This document shows positions 1 to 8,896 of a DNA stretch of 57,316 nucleotides, piece after piece. The translations under genes were made by a program, and so were the position numbers. How positions within the stretch are numbered: the stretch's first letter is position 1; the number at the start of each line of letters is the position of its first letter. The notes under the pieces are model-generated. The model made no database searches. It was not told the DNA's origin and saw only the letters and a program-made list of their open reading frames with translations. The stretch spans positions 1 to 57,316 of the forward strand of contig CALIIW010000252.1 of NCBI GenBank assembly GCA_938018185.1, written 5' to 3'. Origin of the DNA: an uncultured Saprospiraceae bacterium (GTDB lineage Bacteria; Bacteroidota; Bacteroidia; Chitinophagales; Saprospiraceae).

Positions 1-252
1 TAATCTTTGTCTGAATATCCCTAAAAATATCGGTTCAAAAAAGGAAGGAATGAGGACTTCAGAGAAGTCCACTTATGTTAAAACGAAAAGGCATCAATAA
101 TATCCCACTCGCAAAGTGTCCTGCCGGGTGTTAATTCCCGACTAACGTAAGGTGATCCCGATGGGATCATTTTTTATCCTAAAGGATAGAATGCAAATTT
201 TATGTCGGGTTATTAAGAAGTAAGCCCAAAAACGCCAGAGACGTGACATTAT
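1..252. repeat. Structured intergenic repeat, copy A (left end outside window)
   Basis: Positions 1-118 are identical to 428-545 (offset 427), and homology continues to about 252. The unit is a string of short hairpins: GGACTTC/GAAGTCC near 54-70, GATCCC/GGGATC near 152-167, TATCC/GGATA near 176-189 and ACGCC/GGCGT-like near 230-243. No open frame runs through it. The serial hairpins, the high identity between copies and the position beside a gene end suggest a non-autonomous, REP-like mobile repeat. That interpretation is inference; the duplication itself is seen directly. Confidence 0.85.
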
Positions 253-427
253 TACAGCCAGTGTGTAAACACTGGGTACAAGAAATGTGCTGAATTCATT
301 TGGCGTGATTTTTAAAAAAAAATCATGAAAATGGCTTTCGAGTAATGCCCTGTTTTACGAGTACTATTGCTTAAAACAAGGTAAAAGATTTATTTCGATA
401 TTCATCAAAGTTTGATTTTCAATGATT
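253..427. other. Spacer between repeat copies, hairpin-rich, no gene
   Basis: This spacer holds no credible gene. It contains the inverted repeat CCAGTGT-GTAA-ACACTGG near 259-276, an A/T hairpin near 306-325 and an imperfect pair CCCTGTTTTA / TTAAAACAAGG near 348-381. Near 398-445 the motif GATATTCATCAAAG is mirrored by CTTTGTCTGAATATC. This suggests that the repeat unit of copy B begins before 428. Confidence 0.5.
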
Positions 428-727
428 TAATCTTTGTCTGAATATCCCTAAAAATATCGGTTCAAAAAAGGAAGGAATGAGGACTTCAGAGAAGTCCACT
501 TATGTTAAAACGAAAAGGCATCAATAATATCCCACTCGCAAAGTGCTCTGCTTTAAATTTAAAAAATTTTAAAGCAGGGCACTTTGCGAGTGGCCTGCCG
601 GGTGTTAATTCCCGACTAACGTAAGGTGATCCAGCTGGGATCATTTTTCATCCTAAAGGATAGAATGCAAATTCTATGTCGGGTTATTCAGAAGTAAACC
701 CAAAAACGCCAGAGGCGTGACATTATT
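428..727. repeat. Structured intergenic repeat, copy B
   Basis: This is the second copy of the repeat, identical to copy A over the first 118 bases and then similar to about 727. It differs by an extra 47-48 bp block (about 546-593) that completes a long hairpin absent from copy A. Inside the shared part the hairpin near 628-643 differs between copies (core CGAT in A, AGCT in B) but can still pair. The unit ends only a few bases from the stop codon of the minus-strand gene at 734-3559. Confidence 0.85.
532..593. repeat. Long near-perfect inverted repeat inside copy B
   Basis: Two 26-base arms (532-557 and 568-593) pair with one mismatch around a 10-base A/T loop. The left arm begins CCACTCGCAAAGTG, which is part of the shared repeat. 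The right arm and loop are the extra block found only in copy B. This looks like a local inverted duplication of the repeat's own sequence, or an insertion that used it as target. Confidence 0.85.
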
Positions 728-733
728 TATATG

Positions 734-3559
734 TTATTCTACAATCAACTTGCCAACTAAACTTTCCTTATCACTCTGTAACTCAATAATATAAAGTCCA
801 GAAACAAACTTGCTTACATCTAAAACATAAGAAGATGAAATGGTGATATCATTGCTAATGATTCTGCCATCAATACTTTTTACAAGCATACTATAATCCT
901 CTGAATTGTTGATTTCAATTTTTGTGAAACCAGAGCTAGGATTTGGATAAATATTTACATGATCAACTTGATCAATTTGTGCTACGGAAACAACTTCAAG
1001 AGTGACATTTACTTCTCCAGCTTCAGAGGTGCAAGTTGTAGAAGGTCCTTCAATTTGCCAGTCATAAAAATAATAATAAAAATCTGTTCCAAAATTAGAG
1101 TCCGTTATTTGAATCAAGTTTTCAACAAGGTATGGATAGGAAACTTGCCCTTCAAAATCAATCGTATTTCGTTTCAATCTAGGAGAGTTAACACCAAATG
1201 TTTCCACATTAACTAAATTATCCGTAGTTATTTGATAGAATCCAATATCTAAATTCCAATTCAGGTCGATGGTTGTAATACCTGCCCCAACCATGACATT
1301 GGTTGATTGCAGCACAATTCCTTCCATGTCTAAAAGTTGTATGCTTCTTTCTCCTTCAAAATCTGTTTCTACATTAACGCTTTTAAAAACACAAGCATCG
1401 TAAACTTCAAAAAGTGTGGCAGCATTAAAATTATCGCCGTTATAATCTGAAGATCCAGTGTGTGTTAATTCTCCAACTGAAATTGGAGGATTTATATAAT
1501 CCTTATAATCAATAATATAATAAGTAGCATCATCTTGAAGTACCTCCGTAGTATAAGTATTTCCAGTGGCTAATACATTTCCATTCATTGGAGCATCATA
1601 CCAAATTGGATTTTCACCAGTACAAGTCAATGTTGTTGACTCAACAGCAGTTAAAGTTACATCCTCCGCAACAGGAACTTCAGGAGCATCAAGCATGAGC
1701 AGTTCTAAAGTGTTTGATGTTATATCAACGCAGGTTCCCACTGCTGTTGCTGTTACAAAACCACCTTGAGTCCAATCTACCTGGTTTCCAGTTGCCCCAT
1801 TTGACCAGGTAACATCTCCTTCAAAATCTGTGGACAAGCTAATACTTGAACCTTGGCAAAAGGTAAGATCTTCATCATTATATATTTGGAAAAATTCTTC
1901 AGGATCAACAATAACTTCTACTGATATTGAGCTACTTGAACAATTTGATCCATCGCCTACTTCAACAGAATAAAACCCAGCTTGACCTACTGTGATACTT
2001 TGAGTCGTTTCTCCTGTGCTCCAAACATAATTAAAGCCTGATGGTGCAGAAATAGTTACATTATCTCCTGAACAAAAGGTTGTTGGTCCACTAAGTGTTA
2101 AATTAGTTGGTGGTGTAATGCATAAACCTTCTACAGCCGTGATGGTTTGATTTGCATCTAGGTCTGTATAAGTTTCGACCAATCCTGATGGCCACTTAAT
2201 TATCAATGTCTCAACAGCTGTAGCAGTACCTAGACCGAAATTTTGTCTAGCTGAATGTGTGATTCCATAAGACTCACCTGCTCGCACCTCTCTGACCATA
2301 AGCCCCCAATCACCGTAAATTTCTATTCTAGCACCGATGGCATCTTGATTACTTTGAACCCCTTCTAAATTTACAGCAAAGAAATTATTAGTATTTTTCT
2401 TATTAATAAAAAGCTTATCTGGTTCTCCAGTAGAACCATTAAATCCAGTTCCATAACCAGCAAAAATATCTTCAAAACCATCATTATTTAAATCCCCTAC
2501 CGCAAAAGAATTCATTCCTTCTTGAAAACCTACTGGTGTTTCTGTAAAAGTTTTATCTCCATTGTTAAAGAACATTTGCCCATTTGTTCCAGTAACTAGA
2601 ATATCAACAAAACCATCATTGTCATAATCTTTCATAGCCGCTTGAACAGGCAAGCCATTTACCACAACTCCAGATTGGTCAGTAATGTCAACAAAATTTG
2701 TATTATTGATATTTTCTAGAAGCATGCTTTGGAAATCATGATTGGTTATGAAGGCATCAAAATCTCCATCGTTGTCAATGTCTTGAAATTCAGCCGTCCA
2801 TGATTGCCATCCTATATTCAAACCAAAAGCAGCAGCCCCTTCTGTGAAGTTTCCATTTCCATCGTTCAACCACAATTGGTTGATACGTCTAACATCTTTT
2901 GGATCATTAGTACCTTGACGACATTTTGCAATATAATAATCTAAGTCTCCATCTGAATCTATATCTGTCCAAACGTTTCCATAATTTCCTGAATTTTGCT
3001 CTGCACCTCCAGGGTATAATGAAAGATTGAAAGCAGAATTATTGTAAGCCAAATTTCCAGCCCCATCATTAAAATAAACAGAATTGGGACCATCATCATG
3101 ACAAGCAATTGCATCAAGAAAACCATCATTATTTATATCTGCGTAACTTACTGCTTGAACAAATATACTCGGTCCATCTAAAATAGAACTTAGCATTCCA
3201 CCAGCTTCATCCACACTTATCTTTTTGATATCATCATAAGCTCCACCGACAAAAATATCCGACCATCCATCGTTGTCGATATCAGCAATTGTCATTCCCC
3301 AAGCATAGCCACCTATGTTGCCATAGTCAATAGTATTGTAAAGATTTTGATTTGTTTGATAATGAACAACTAATCTATTTGTGCCCGTTAAAGCAACAAT
3401 GTCATCCAATCGATCTCCATTAACATCACCGATTCCCACAGGGGCGCCTGTAAATGTCTCAAAATTCCCAATTTTATCCGTTCTATCTAAAAATGAGACT
3501 TGGCAAATTGAGAGATGATAACAAAATGCTAAAATGAACAAGGGTAGTATTCTAGGCAT
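734..3559 (-). CDS. T9SS-exported VCBS/FG-GAP and ASPIC/UnbV (CRTAC1-like) protein
   Basis: This is a 941-residue secreted or cell-surface protein. A signal peptide (MPRILPLFILAFCYHLSICQ) is followed by about seven FG-GAP/VCBS calcium-binding-type repeats (residues about 45-375, motifs such as DIDNDGWSDIF and DLNNDGFEDIF). These repeats form a beta-propeller in known relatives. An ASPIC/UnbV domain follows (about 390-473, motif GARIEIYG...IKWPSGLVE). After it come Ig-like segments with WSTGETTQSITV, and a type A T9SS sorting domain (about 868-941, beginning VNIYPNPSSGF). The order propeller-ASPIC is that of the CRTAC1 family; a ligand cannot be assigned. Export through the T9SS is inferred from the C-terminal domain. 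Repeat copy B abuts its 3' end, and no conventional terminator is visible there. Confidence 0.9.
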   Translation of the reverse strand: MPRILPLFILAFCYHLSICQVSFLDRTDKIGNFETFTGAPVGIGDVNGDRLDDIVALTGTNRLVVHYQTNQNLYNTIDYGNIGGYAWGMTIADIDNDGWSDIFVGGAYDDIKKISVDEAGGMLSSILDGPSIFVQAVSYADINNDGFLDAIACHDDGPNSVYFNDGAGNLAYNNSAFNLSLYPGGAEQNSGNYGNVWTDIDSDGDLDYYIAKCRQGTNDPKDVRRINQLWLNDGNGNFTEGAAAFGLNIGWQSWTAEFQDIDNDGDFDAFITNHDFQSMLLENINNTNFVDITDQSGVVVNGLPVQAAMKDYDNDGFVDILVTGTNGQMFFNNGDKTFTETPVGFQEGMNSFAVGDLNNDGFEDIFAGYGTGFNGSTGEPDKLFINKKNTNNFFAVNLEGVQSNQDAIGARIEIYGDWGLMVREVRAGESYGITHSARQNFGLGTATAVETLIIKWPSGLVETYTDLDANQTITAVEGLCITPPTNLTLSGPTTFCSGDNVTISAPSGFNYVWSTGETTQSITVGQAGFYSVEVGDGSNCSSSSISVEVIVDPEEFFQIYNDEDLTFCQGSSISLSTDFEGDVTWSNGATGNQVDWTQGGFVTATAVGTCVDITSNTLELLMLDAPEVPVAEDVTLTAVESTTLTCTGENPIWYDAPMNGNVLATGNTYTTEVLQDDATYYIIDYKDYINPPISVGELTHTGSSDYNGDNFNAATLFEVYDACVFKSVNVETDFEGERSIQLLDMEGIVLQSTNVMVGAGITTIDLNWNLDIGFYQITTDNLVNVETFGVNSPRLKRNTIDFEGQVSYPYLVENLIQITDSNFGTDFYYYFYDWQIEGPSTTCTSEAGEVNVTLEVVSVAQIDQVDHVNIYPNPSSGFTKIEINNSEDYSMLVKSIDGRIISNDITISSSYVLDVSKFVSGLYIIELQSDKESLVGKLIVE

Positions 3560-3639
3560 GATATTTTGTGTTTAGGATAGTATTAATCCAATAATAAGAC
3601 AAATATTCTGCCAAGAAACTAAAAAAAAGGCTGAAAATG

Positions 3640-4233
3640 CTAAAATTGCCACCATTTTTTGTCGTTAGATTGCTCCTTAGCTGATTTCTCTTTCTCTTTT
3701 GCTTTTAATCGTTTCTTTTTCTTCTTAGCCCTGTCTTTTTTACGTTTTTCTTGATTTTTCTCCCGATCCTCAAATAACTTCTTTTTGTCGAAAATATACC
3801 TCAAACTAAGACCCGTTTCAAAGGTAAAATCTTGCTCTCCACCAACAAAATTGTAAGCTGGAAGTAAATCGTAAGAGATGTTTAATCTGGCAATTGAAAA
3901 TTCTGCTCCTACAATCACAACTGCTGCTAAAGGATCTTCATATGTTGGATTGACATTAGTTGTAAATCCTTTTGAAGCTCCAGCTCCAACAAAGAAGTTG
4001 AACCCTTTAGTTATCAAAGCATTATGCCTTGCTACCAATGCTGTAATTTGGATTTCATCTTTTTGTAAAGAAGAGGCTACAATTGCTTCTAAGGTGGTTT
4101 TCTTGAATGGTTGATATTTAAAGGTAAATCCTATTCCTGTACCAAATCTTATCCCTCCAGCAAAATCATAGGATTGTGCGTCCATAGAAATATAACAAAT
4201 AGCCAAACTTAAAATTAAAATTAATCTCTTCAT
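3640..4233 (-). CDS. Small outer-membrane beta-barrel-like protein with Lys-rich tail
   Basis: I do not recognise a named family. I chose the ATG at 4233 because it gives a normal signal peptide (MKRLILILSLAICYISMDAQ). An in-frame ATG at 4257 would add eight residues before it. The mature part has alternating hydrophobic and polar strands rich in Gly and aromatic residues (GGIRFGTGIGFTFKYQPF, GFNFFVGAGASKGF, FTFETGLSLRYIF), as in eight-strand outer-membrane barrels. After the last strand comes an unusual 45-residue tail made almost entirely of Lys, Glu and Arg, ending KKWWQF. It lies 80 bp upstream of the 734-3559 gene on the same strand and may be co-transcribed with it. The tail would be periplasmic if the barrel has an even strand number. 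Confidence 0.7.
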   Translation of the reverse strand: MKRLILILSLAICYISMDAQSYDFAGGIRFGTGIGFTFKYQPFKKTTLEAIVASSLQKDEIQITALVARHNALITKGFNFFVGAGASKGFTTNVNPTYEDPLAAVVIVGAEFSIARLNISYDLLPAYNFVGGEQDFTFETGLSLRYIFDKKKLFEDREKNQEKRKKDRAKKKKKRLKAKEKEKSAKEQSNDKKWWQF

Positions 4234-4359
4234 GATTCCAAAACGATTATCAAACAATAATAATTATGTTTTATTCCTATTATCAAGAATTCAACAAATA
4301 TACATCTTGAACTACATTATAAAAGAAGATTGATACCTTTAAGCTTTAATTAAGAAAAT

Positions 4360-5184
4360 GTGGATTTATTAAATAACATAAAAGCTTTTCTGCAGTACTA
4401 TTTAGGAGCAAAGACCTATTACAATCTCCATTCTCCCCGTATTTATGAATTTATCACTAATACCTTAGAAGATGATCGTTCTTATTATGCTTTTGACAAG
4501 ATTGAAGAAATAAGAACTCATTTGCTCCAAGACAACACTAGTCTACAGATTCTCGATTTAGGTGCTGGCTCAAAAACAAGTAAGGAAAAAACGAGAACTA
4601 TCAAAGAAATTGCCTCTTCTGCCCTTTCTCCAAGCTATCAATGTAAGTTGCTTTTTAGAATTGTCCAATATTTAAAGCCAAGGCATATTCTGGAATTAGG
4701 TACCTCCCTAGGAATTTCTACTATGTATTTGGCTGAAGGAAATACAAAAGCAAAATTGACAAGCATAGAAGGCTCTCAGGCTATCGCAGATATTGCCTTG
4801 AGAAACTTTAGCTACTTAAAACAAACTCAAATAAAATTGAAGGTTGGAAATTTTGATGAAATCTTGCCAAATATTTTGCCTCAAATTGAAAATCTGGACC
4901 TTGTCTACATTGATGGGAATCATCAATACGAACCTACCATCAAGTATTTTGAAATGATTTTACCCTATTTAAACGAAAATAGTTTGGTAATTTTTGATGA
5001 CATCTACTGGTCTAAAGAAATGAGCCAAGCTTGGCAAGAAATAAAGGCTTCAAATTCGGTTAGCCAAACTATTGACCTATACTTTTTTGGATTGGTAATG
5101 TTCAAGCAAGATTTTAAAGAAAAACAAGATCATAAAATCACTTATTCTACTTTAAAACCTTGGCAAAAATATATTCCTTCTTAA
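4360..5184 (+). CDS. Class I SAM-dependent methyltransferase
   Basis: This is a 274-residue methyltransferase of the O-methyltransferase-like (Methyltransf_24) type. It carries the SAM-binding motif I (ILELGTSLGISTMYLAEG, about 109-126), the acidic loop motif VYIDGNHQYEPT (about 181-192) and IFDDIYWS (about 213-220), which matches the metal or substrate-side acidic motif in that group. The N-terminal stretch with NLHSPRIYEF resembles Bacteroidota relatives that carry an HSPF motif. The reading frame must start at GTG (4360), since a TAA lies in frame at 4351. An ATG at 4358 overlaps the GTG in another frame and encodes only four residues. The substrate is unknown. It converges with the kinase-like gene at 5181 and overlaps it by four bases. 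Confidence 0.85.
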   Translation: MDLLNNIKAFLQYYLGAKTYYNLHSPRIYEFITNTLEDDRSYYAFDKIEEIRTHLLQDNTSLQILDLGAGSKTSKEKTRTIKEIASSALSPSYQCKLLFRIVQYLKPRHILELGTSLGISTMYLAEGNTKAKLTSIEGSQAIADIALRNFSYLKQTQIKLKVGNFDEILPNILPQIENLDLVYIDGNHQYEPTIKYFEMILPYLNENSLVIFDDIYWSKEMSQAWQEIKASNSVSQTIDLYFFGLVMFKQDFKEKQDHKITYSTLKPWQKYIPS

Positions 5185-5879
5185 ACTGACATTGTATTGC
5201 CAATAGCTTGCTCGGCATACTCCCATTGATATCCTATCTGAGGTGCATGCAGACAAGGTAAACTTACATAAAAAGTTGAGCCACAGCCTTGACCTATAGA
5301 TTGAACCCATATTTGGCCATCATGATTTTCGGTGATATACCTACAAATTGTCAAACCTAGACCTACTCCTTTACATTCATTCTTAATTATCCCTCTATTA
5401 AAGGGTTTAAAAATATCTGTTTGTTGAGACTTTGCTATTCCGATTCCATTGTCTTGAAAACTAAAAACAATCTTTCCATCACCTTCCTCAGCAGTGATGA
5501 TTATCTCTGGTTGGTTTGAAGATCTATAAAGGCAAGCATTCGTGATAATTTGTTTAAACAAATGTTTGAGTTGATTACGATCTCCTCTAACATTTGGCAA
5601 ATTCCATAAATGGAATTTAATCTGTCTAAATTTATCTTGAACTCTTAAGTCATTTAAAACTTCATGGACTAATTTTTCCGTGTTGACTTCACACTTTGAA
5701 ATTCTTTCTGTTGAAAGACCCATTTCATCTAAAGTCATTTTTAAGAGCCTATTCATCACAGTATCCTTACTGCTAGATTCAGCTCGGCCAGGTTTCATGA
5801 TGTTTTTAGACTTGATCTGCTTAAAATTCTTTAATAATGATTTGTACTCAAATTGATTTTGACCGAGTATTCTACCCAT
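5181..5879 (-). CDS. Histidine-kinase-type ATPase without a recognisable phospho-acceptor domain
   Basis: This is a 232-residue GHKL ATPase. The ATP-binding motifs are present: N-box (HLFKQIITNACLYR, about 105-118), G1 (DNGIGIA, about 142-148), F-box (IFKPFNRG) and G2 (GVGLGLTICRY, about 171-181). The sequence before the N-box (LPNVRGDRNQL) is like that of phytochrome-type kinases. The expected dimerisation/His domain is missing: no H-E/D-x-R/K motif precedes the ATPase, only about 85 residues of helical sequence. No receiver or sensor domain and no membrane segment is seen. It may be a truncated kinase remnant, or may act on or dimerise with another kinase. The hybrid kinase at 6098-8815 lies just upstream on the same strand. 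The stop codon overlaps that of the convergent methyltransferase. Confidence 0.75.
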   Translation of the reverse strand: MGRILGQNQFEYKSLLKNFKQIKSKNIMKPGRAESSSKDTVMNRLLKMTLDEMGLSTERISKCEVNTEKLVHEVLNDLRVQDKFRQIKFHLWNLPNVRGDRNQLKHLFKQIITNACLYRSSNQPEIIITAEEGDGKIVFSFQDNGIGIAKSQQTDIFKPFNRGIIKNECKGVGLGLTICRYITENHDGQIWVQSIGQGCGSTFYVSLPCLHAPQIGYQWEYAEQAIGNTMSV

Positions 5880-6097
5880 TAAACAAGTTTTAGTGAATTA
5901 ATAAAAGCAATACGCTTTATTGTTAAAAGTTCGCTCGATTGTGTATGCTTGTTAGAAACGATCTGAATTAGATCGAGAGGATATGTCTGCAAGGGAAGAT
6001 TATTTGTATAAATACTACACATTTAACCAAATGTGTTGAATTTGCCTATAATTTAAATATTTTATATGTAAATGTCAACTATTTAACATATTTAATT

Positions 6098-8815
6098 CTA
6101 TATAGTTAGTGGCAAGTTGGTTTCGATGTTACCTACATGATTGCATATCACAGAAAACAATTCATCTGGTCTAAATGGTTTTCCAACATGAGCATTCATA
6201 CCTACAACAAACACCTTAGAATCTACTGCAGATAAAATTGATGCTGTGAGTGCAACAATTGGAATATTTGCTTTAATAGGATCTACCATTTCTCTTATTT
6301 TTCTCGTTGCAGAGTAGCCATCCATATTGGGCATATTTATATCCATCAGAATCAAATCAAAATCTTCTGTTTCCATATATTTTACTGCTTCAACTCCATC
6401 ATTTGCAACAGTAACCTCAATGTTCCATTTCTTTAAAATCTTTGTAGCCACGAGTTGGTTTATCTTATTGTCTTCTGCCAAAAGGATTTTCTTGCCAGCA
6501 AGCCCTGTTCTTGAAATAGGAATTACTTCGATCACCTCATCTACATTTCCTAAAATTTCACCCAAGTCAAAACTCAAACAAAACTGAAATATCGACCCCT
6601 TACCTACTTCAGATAAGACTTCCACTTTACCTCCTTGTAATTCAACCAAGCGTTTAGTAATTGCCAAACCCAAACCAGTCCCACCAAACTTTCTAGTGGT
6701 CGAGCTTGAAGCTTGAGTAAAACTCTCAAAAATGGCATCTACCCTATCTGCTGGAATTCCAATTCCAGTATCTTCAACTCCAAAATAAATATCAACAACA
6801 CCGTCTTCTATTTTTTGGACTTTGCAAATCAGTTTGACATATCCATGTTCGGTAAATTTAATCGCATTACTGAGAAGATTTATAACTATTTGTGAAATTC
6901 TAGTTGGGTCCCCTATAACTTGCTTGTTCAATTCATCTATTTGAAAGTCTAAAAGTAGTTCTATGTCTTTACGTTTAGAAGTTACTTTTAAGGTTTCCAT
7001 TAAGTTCTTTACAAGGCTTTTAAGGTTAAAAGGTGTTTTTTCAATTTCAATTTTACCTGCTTCGATTTTTGAAAAGTCTAGAATATCATTTATTAAACAG
7101 AGTAAATTGTTTGCAGAAAACTGCAAGGTCTGTAGATTCTCAATTTGATCTTGTCTTGGTTCTTCATCTATTAAAATATTAGTCATCCCAATAACAGCAT
7201 TCATAGGAGTCCTAATCTCATGGCTCATTGTTGAAAGAAATTCTTCCTTAGCTTTTGCAGCTGCTTCCGCCATTTCTTTTGCAACTTTAAATTTTTGATT
7301 TGTTTCTTTTAAAGAAACATTTTGATTCTCTATTACTGAATTTTGTTCATTAAGTTGAATGTTCATCTTCTTGGTTCTGATTCCAAAAAGCAAAAGAATT
7401 AAGGACAATAATGAAAGACAGCCTAGAGCCATCATCAAATTTTTTGTTTGAGATGCTTTTAAAATCTTTTCAGAATTAAGAACCGCAATTTCTTTTTCTT
7501 TTTGACGTGTATTCACCTTGTCCTCGTATTCCTGCTGAAGTTTTAGGACTGAAGCCTGAGCTTCGGCCGAAGACAAACTATCGTTTAACTCCTGATGTTG
7601 CTTCTTATAAAAATAGGCTTTCTCAAAATCACCTACATTAGAATAAGCAAGAGATAAGTTATCTAGCAAAGATTGAAGGCCTATGAAATTTGGATTTTCA
7701 GAACAAAATTCTTTCCCTTTTAACAGAAAGCTAATTCCTGTTTCCCATTGACCTATACCACCATATGCTTGGCCCAATTCAATGCTTGATTTTGCAACAC
7801 CATATTTATCTTCTATCTTTTCATAAATGCCTAAAGCTTCTGTTAAATTTGCGATGGCTTTTTCATTATCTCCAGCATCTCCAAAGGTCGCCCCTATGGT
7901 AAATAAAAATTGAGCAATATTAGATTTTGAATCTATAGCAATTGCTTTTTCCAGCCCTTGGTCTAAATATTTTTGAGCTTTTTCAAAATTTTCTTTTGTT
8001 CTATATATACTCGCTATATTATTATAAAAAGTAAGAATTCTTATTTGATCATTAAGCTCTATAGCAACTGCTAGGCCTTTTTTGTAATAGTCCATGGCCA
8101 CATGGAGCTTGTCATACTTTTTATTAAGAACACCAAGGTTATTATAACTTAGCATTAATAAACGTGAATGATTTAATTGTTCTCTAAGATTTACAGACTT
8201 GAGATAAAATTCAGATGCAAGTGCATAATTGCCTTGATTAAAATAGACAATTCCTAAATCATTATAATTTACTGAAATCAAAATTGAATCATTCAACTGT
8301 TTTGATGTCACCAAGGATTTTTCAAATTCTGTTTTCGCTTCAGAAAACTCTCCTTTTGAAAGGTATAGATTGCCTAATGCATTTATTACATTAGCTCGTT
8401 TTTTAATGATACTCTTACTTGATTCTAAATCTTGGTAAGTATTTATAGCATCATGAAATGAAATTTCTGCAGCTGGGAAATCTCCAATCCTTTTTAATAT
8501 TCTTCCTTTGACATATTGGAATGCTGCCAGGTATTTTTTGTTTGTAGCAGTAGCAGCTAAGTCCAAACCTTGATCTGCATAAGTCAGCGCCTCACCCGGA
8601 TTGATTGTTCTCAATCTGTAGGCAATTCGATAAGCGATTTTCATTTTACTAGTATCCGTATCTGCTATCGCCAGCTCCTTTTTTAACGCTTGAACTTTAT
8701 CTTCTGTCTCCGCATTTATTGTAAATGCACCAAAAATTAAGGCGATAAAAAGGCAAAGCCTAATGCATCGAATATGCAAAAATAATCTAGTTTCTTTGTT
8801 GTACAATTTTCTCAT
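6098..8815 (-). CDS. TPR-containing hybrid sensor histidine kinase/response regulator
   Basis: This is a 905-residue membrane hybrid kinase. An N-terminal hydrophobic segment (about 12-35) precedes a periplasmic array of tetratricopeptide repeats (about 45-420, recurring ALGNLYLSKGEF and NDLGIVYFNQGNY types), then a coiled stretch. A membrane helix (about 461-481, LSLLSLILLLFG) and a second coiled coil come next. The HisKA domain has the acceptor His at residue 532 (MSHEIRTPMN). The HATPase domain (NLLSNAIKF, DTGIGIP, GTGLGLAI) follows, and the receiver domain has acceptor Asp at residue 825 (LILMDINMP). This is a common Bacteroidota sensor layout. The signal is unknown, and a downstream target would need a separate His-containing phosphotransfer protein or direct phosphotransfer. 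No output domain follows the receiver. Confidence 0.93.
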   Translation of the reverse strand: MRKLYNKETRLFLHIRCIRLCLFIALIFGAFTINAETEDKVQALKKELAIADTDTSKMKIAYRIAYRLRTINPGEALTYADQGLDLAATATNKKYLAAFQYVKGRILKRIGDFPAAEISFHDAINTYQDLESSKSIIKKRANVINALGNLYLSKGEFSEAKTEFEKSLVTSKQLNDSILISVNYNDLGIVYFNQGNYALASEFYLKSVNLREQLNHSRLLMLSYNNLGVLNKKYDKLHVAMDYYKKGLAVAIELNDQIRILTFYNNIASIYRTKENFEKAQKYLDQGLEKAIAIDSKSNIAQFLFTIGATFGDAGDNEKAIANLTEALGIYEKIEDKYGVAKSSIELGQAYGGIGQWETGISFLLKGKEFCSENPNFIGLQSLLDNLSLAYSNVGDFEKAYFYKKQHQELNDSLSSAEAQASVLKLQQEYEDKVNTRQKEKEIAVLNSEKILKASQTKNLMMALGCLSLLSLILLLFGIRTKKMNIQLNEQNSVIENQNVSLKETNQKFKVAKEMAEAAAKAKEEFLSTMSHEIRTPMNAVIGMTNILIDEEPRQDQIENLQTLQFSANNLLCLINDILDFSKIEAGKIEIEKTPFNLKSLVKNLMETLKVTSKRKDIELLLDFQIDELNKQVIGDPTRISQIVINLLSNAIKFTEHGYVKLICKVQKIEDGVVDIYFGVEDTGIGIPADRVDAIFESFTQASSSTTRKFGGTGLGLAITKRLVELQGGKVEVLSEVGKGSIFQFCLSFDLGEILGNVDEVIEVIPISRTGLAGKKILLAEDNKINQLVATKILKKWNIEVTVANDGVEAVKYMETEDFDLILMDINMPNMDGYSATRKIREMVDPIKANIPIVALTASILSAVDSKVFVVGMNAHVGKPFRPDELFSVICNHVGNIETNLPLTI

Positions 8816-8896
8816 CTATTAGATAAGAAATATAGGCTAATCCAAAAATTATTAGTTTAGGATTTAGCTACAAGTGTGACATACGTAGATAGTGCC

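Noticed and set aside
1566-1769. Plus-strand frame inside the VCBS/ASPIC gene, one of many such frames opposite long genes
   Set aside because: It is antisense to a well-supported domain protein, without start signals or recognisable motifs; the same reasoning applies to the other short antisense frames.
6017-6036. ACACATTT-AACC-AAATGTGT hairpin as terminator of the hybrid kinase gene
   Set aside because: The stem is AT-rich, lies 60 bp past the stop codon and has no clean U tract; too weak to call.
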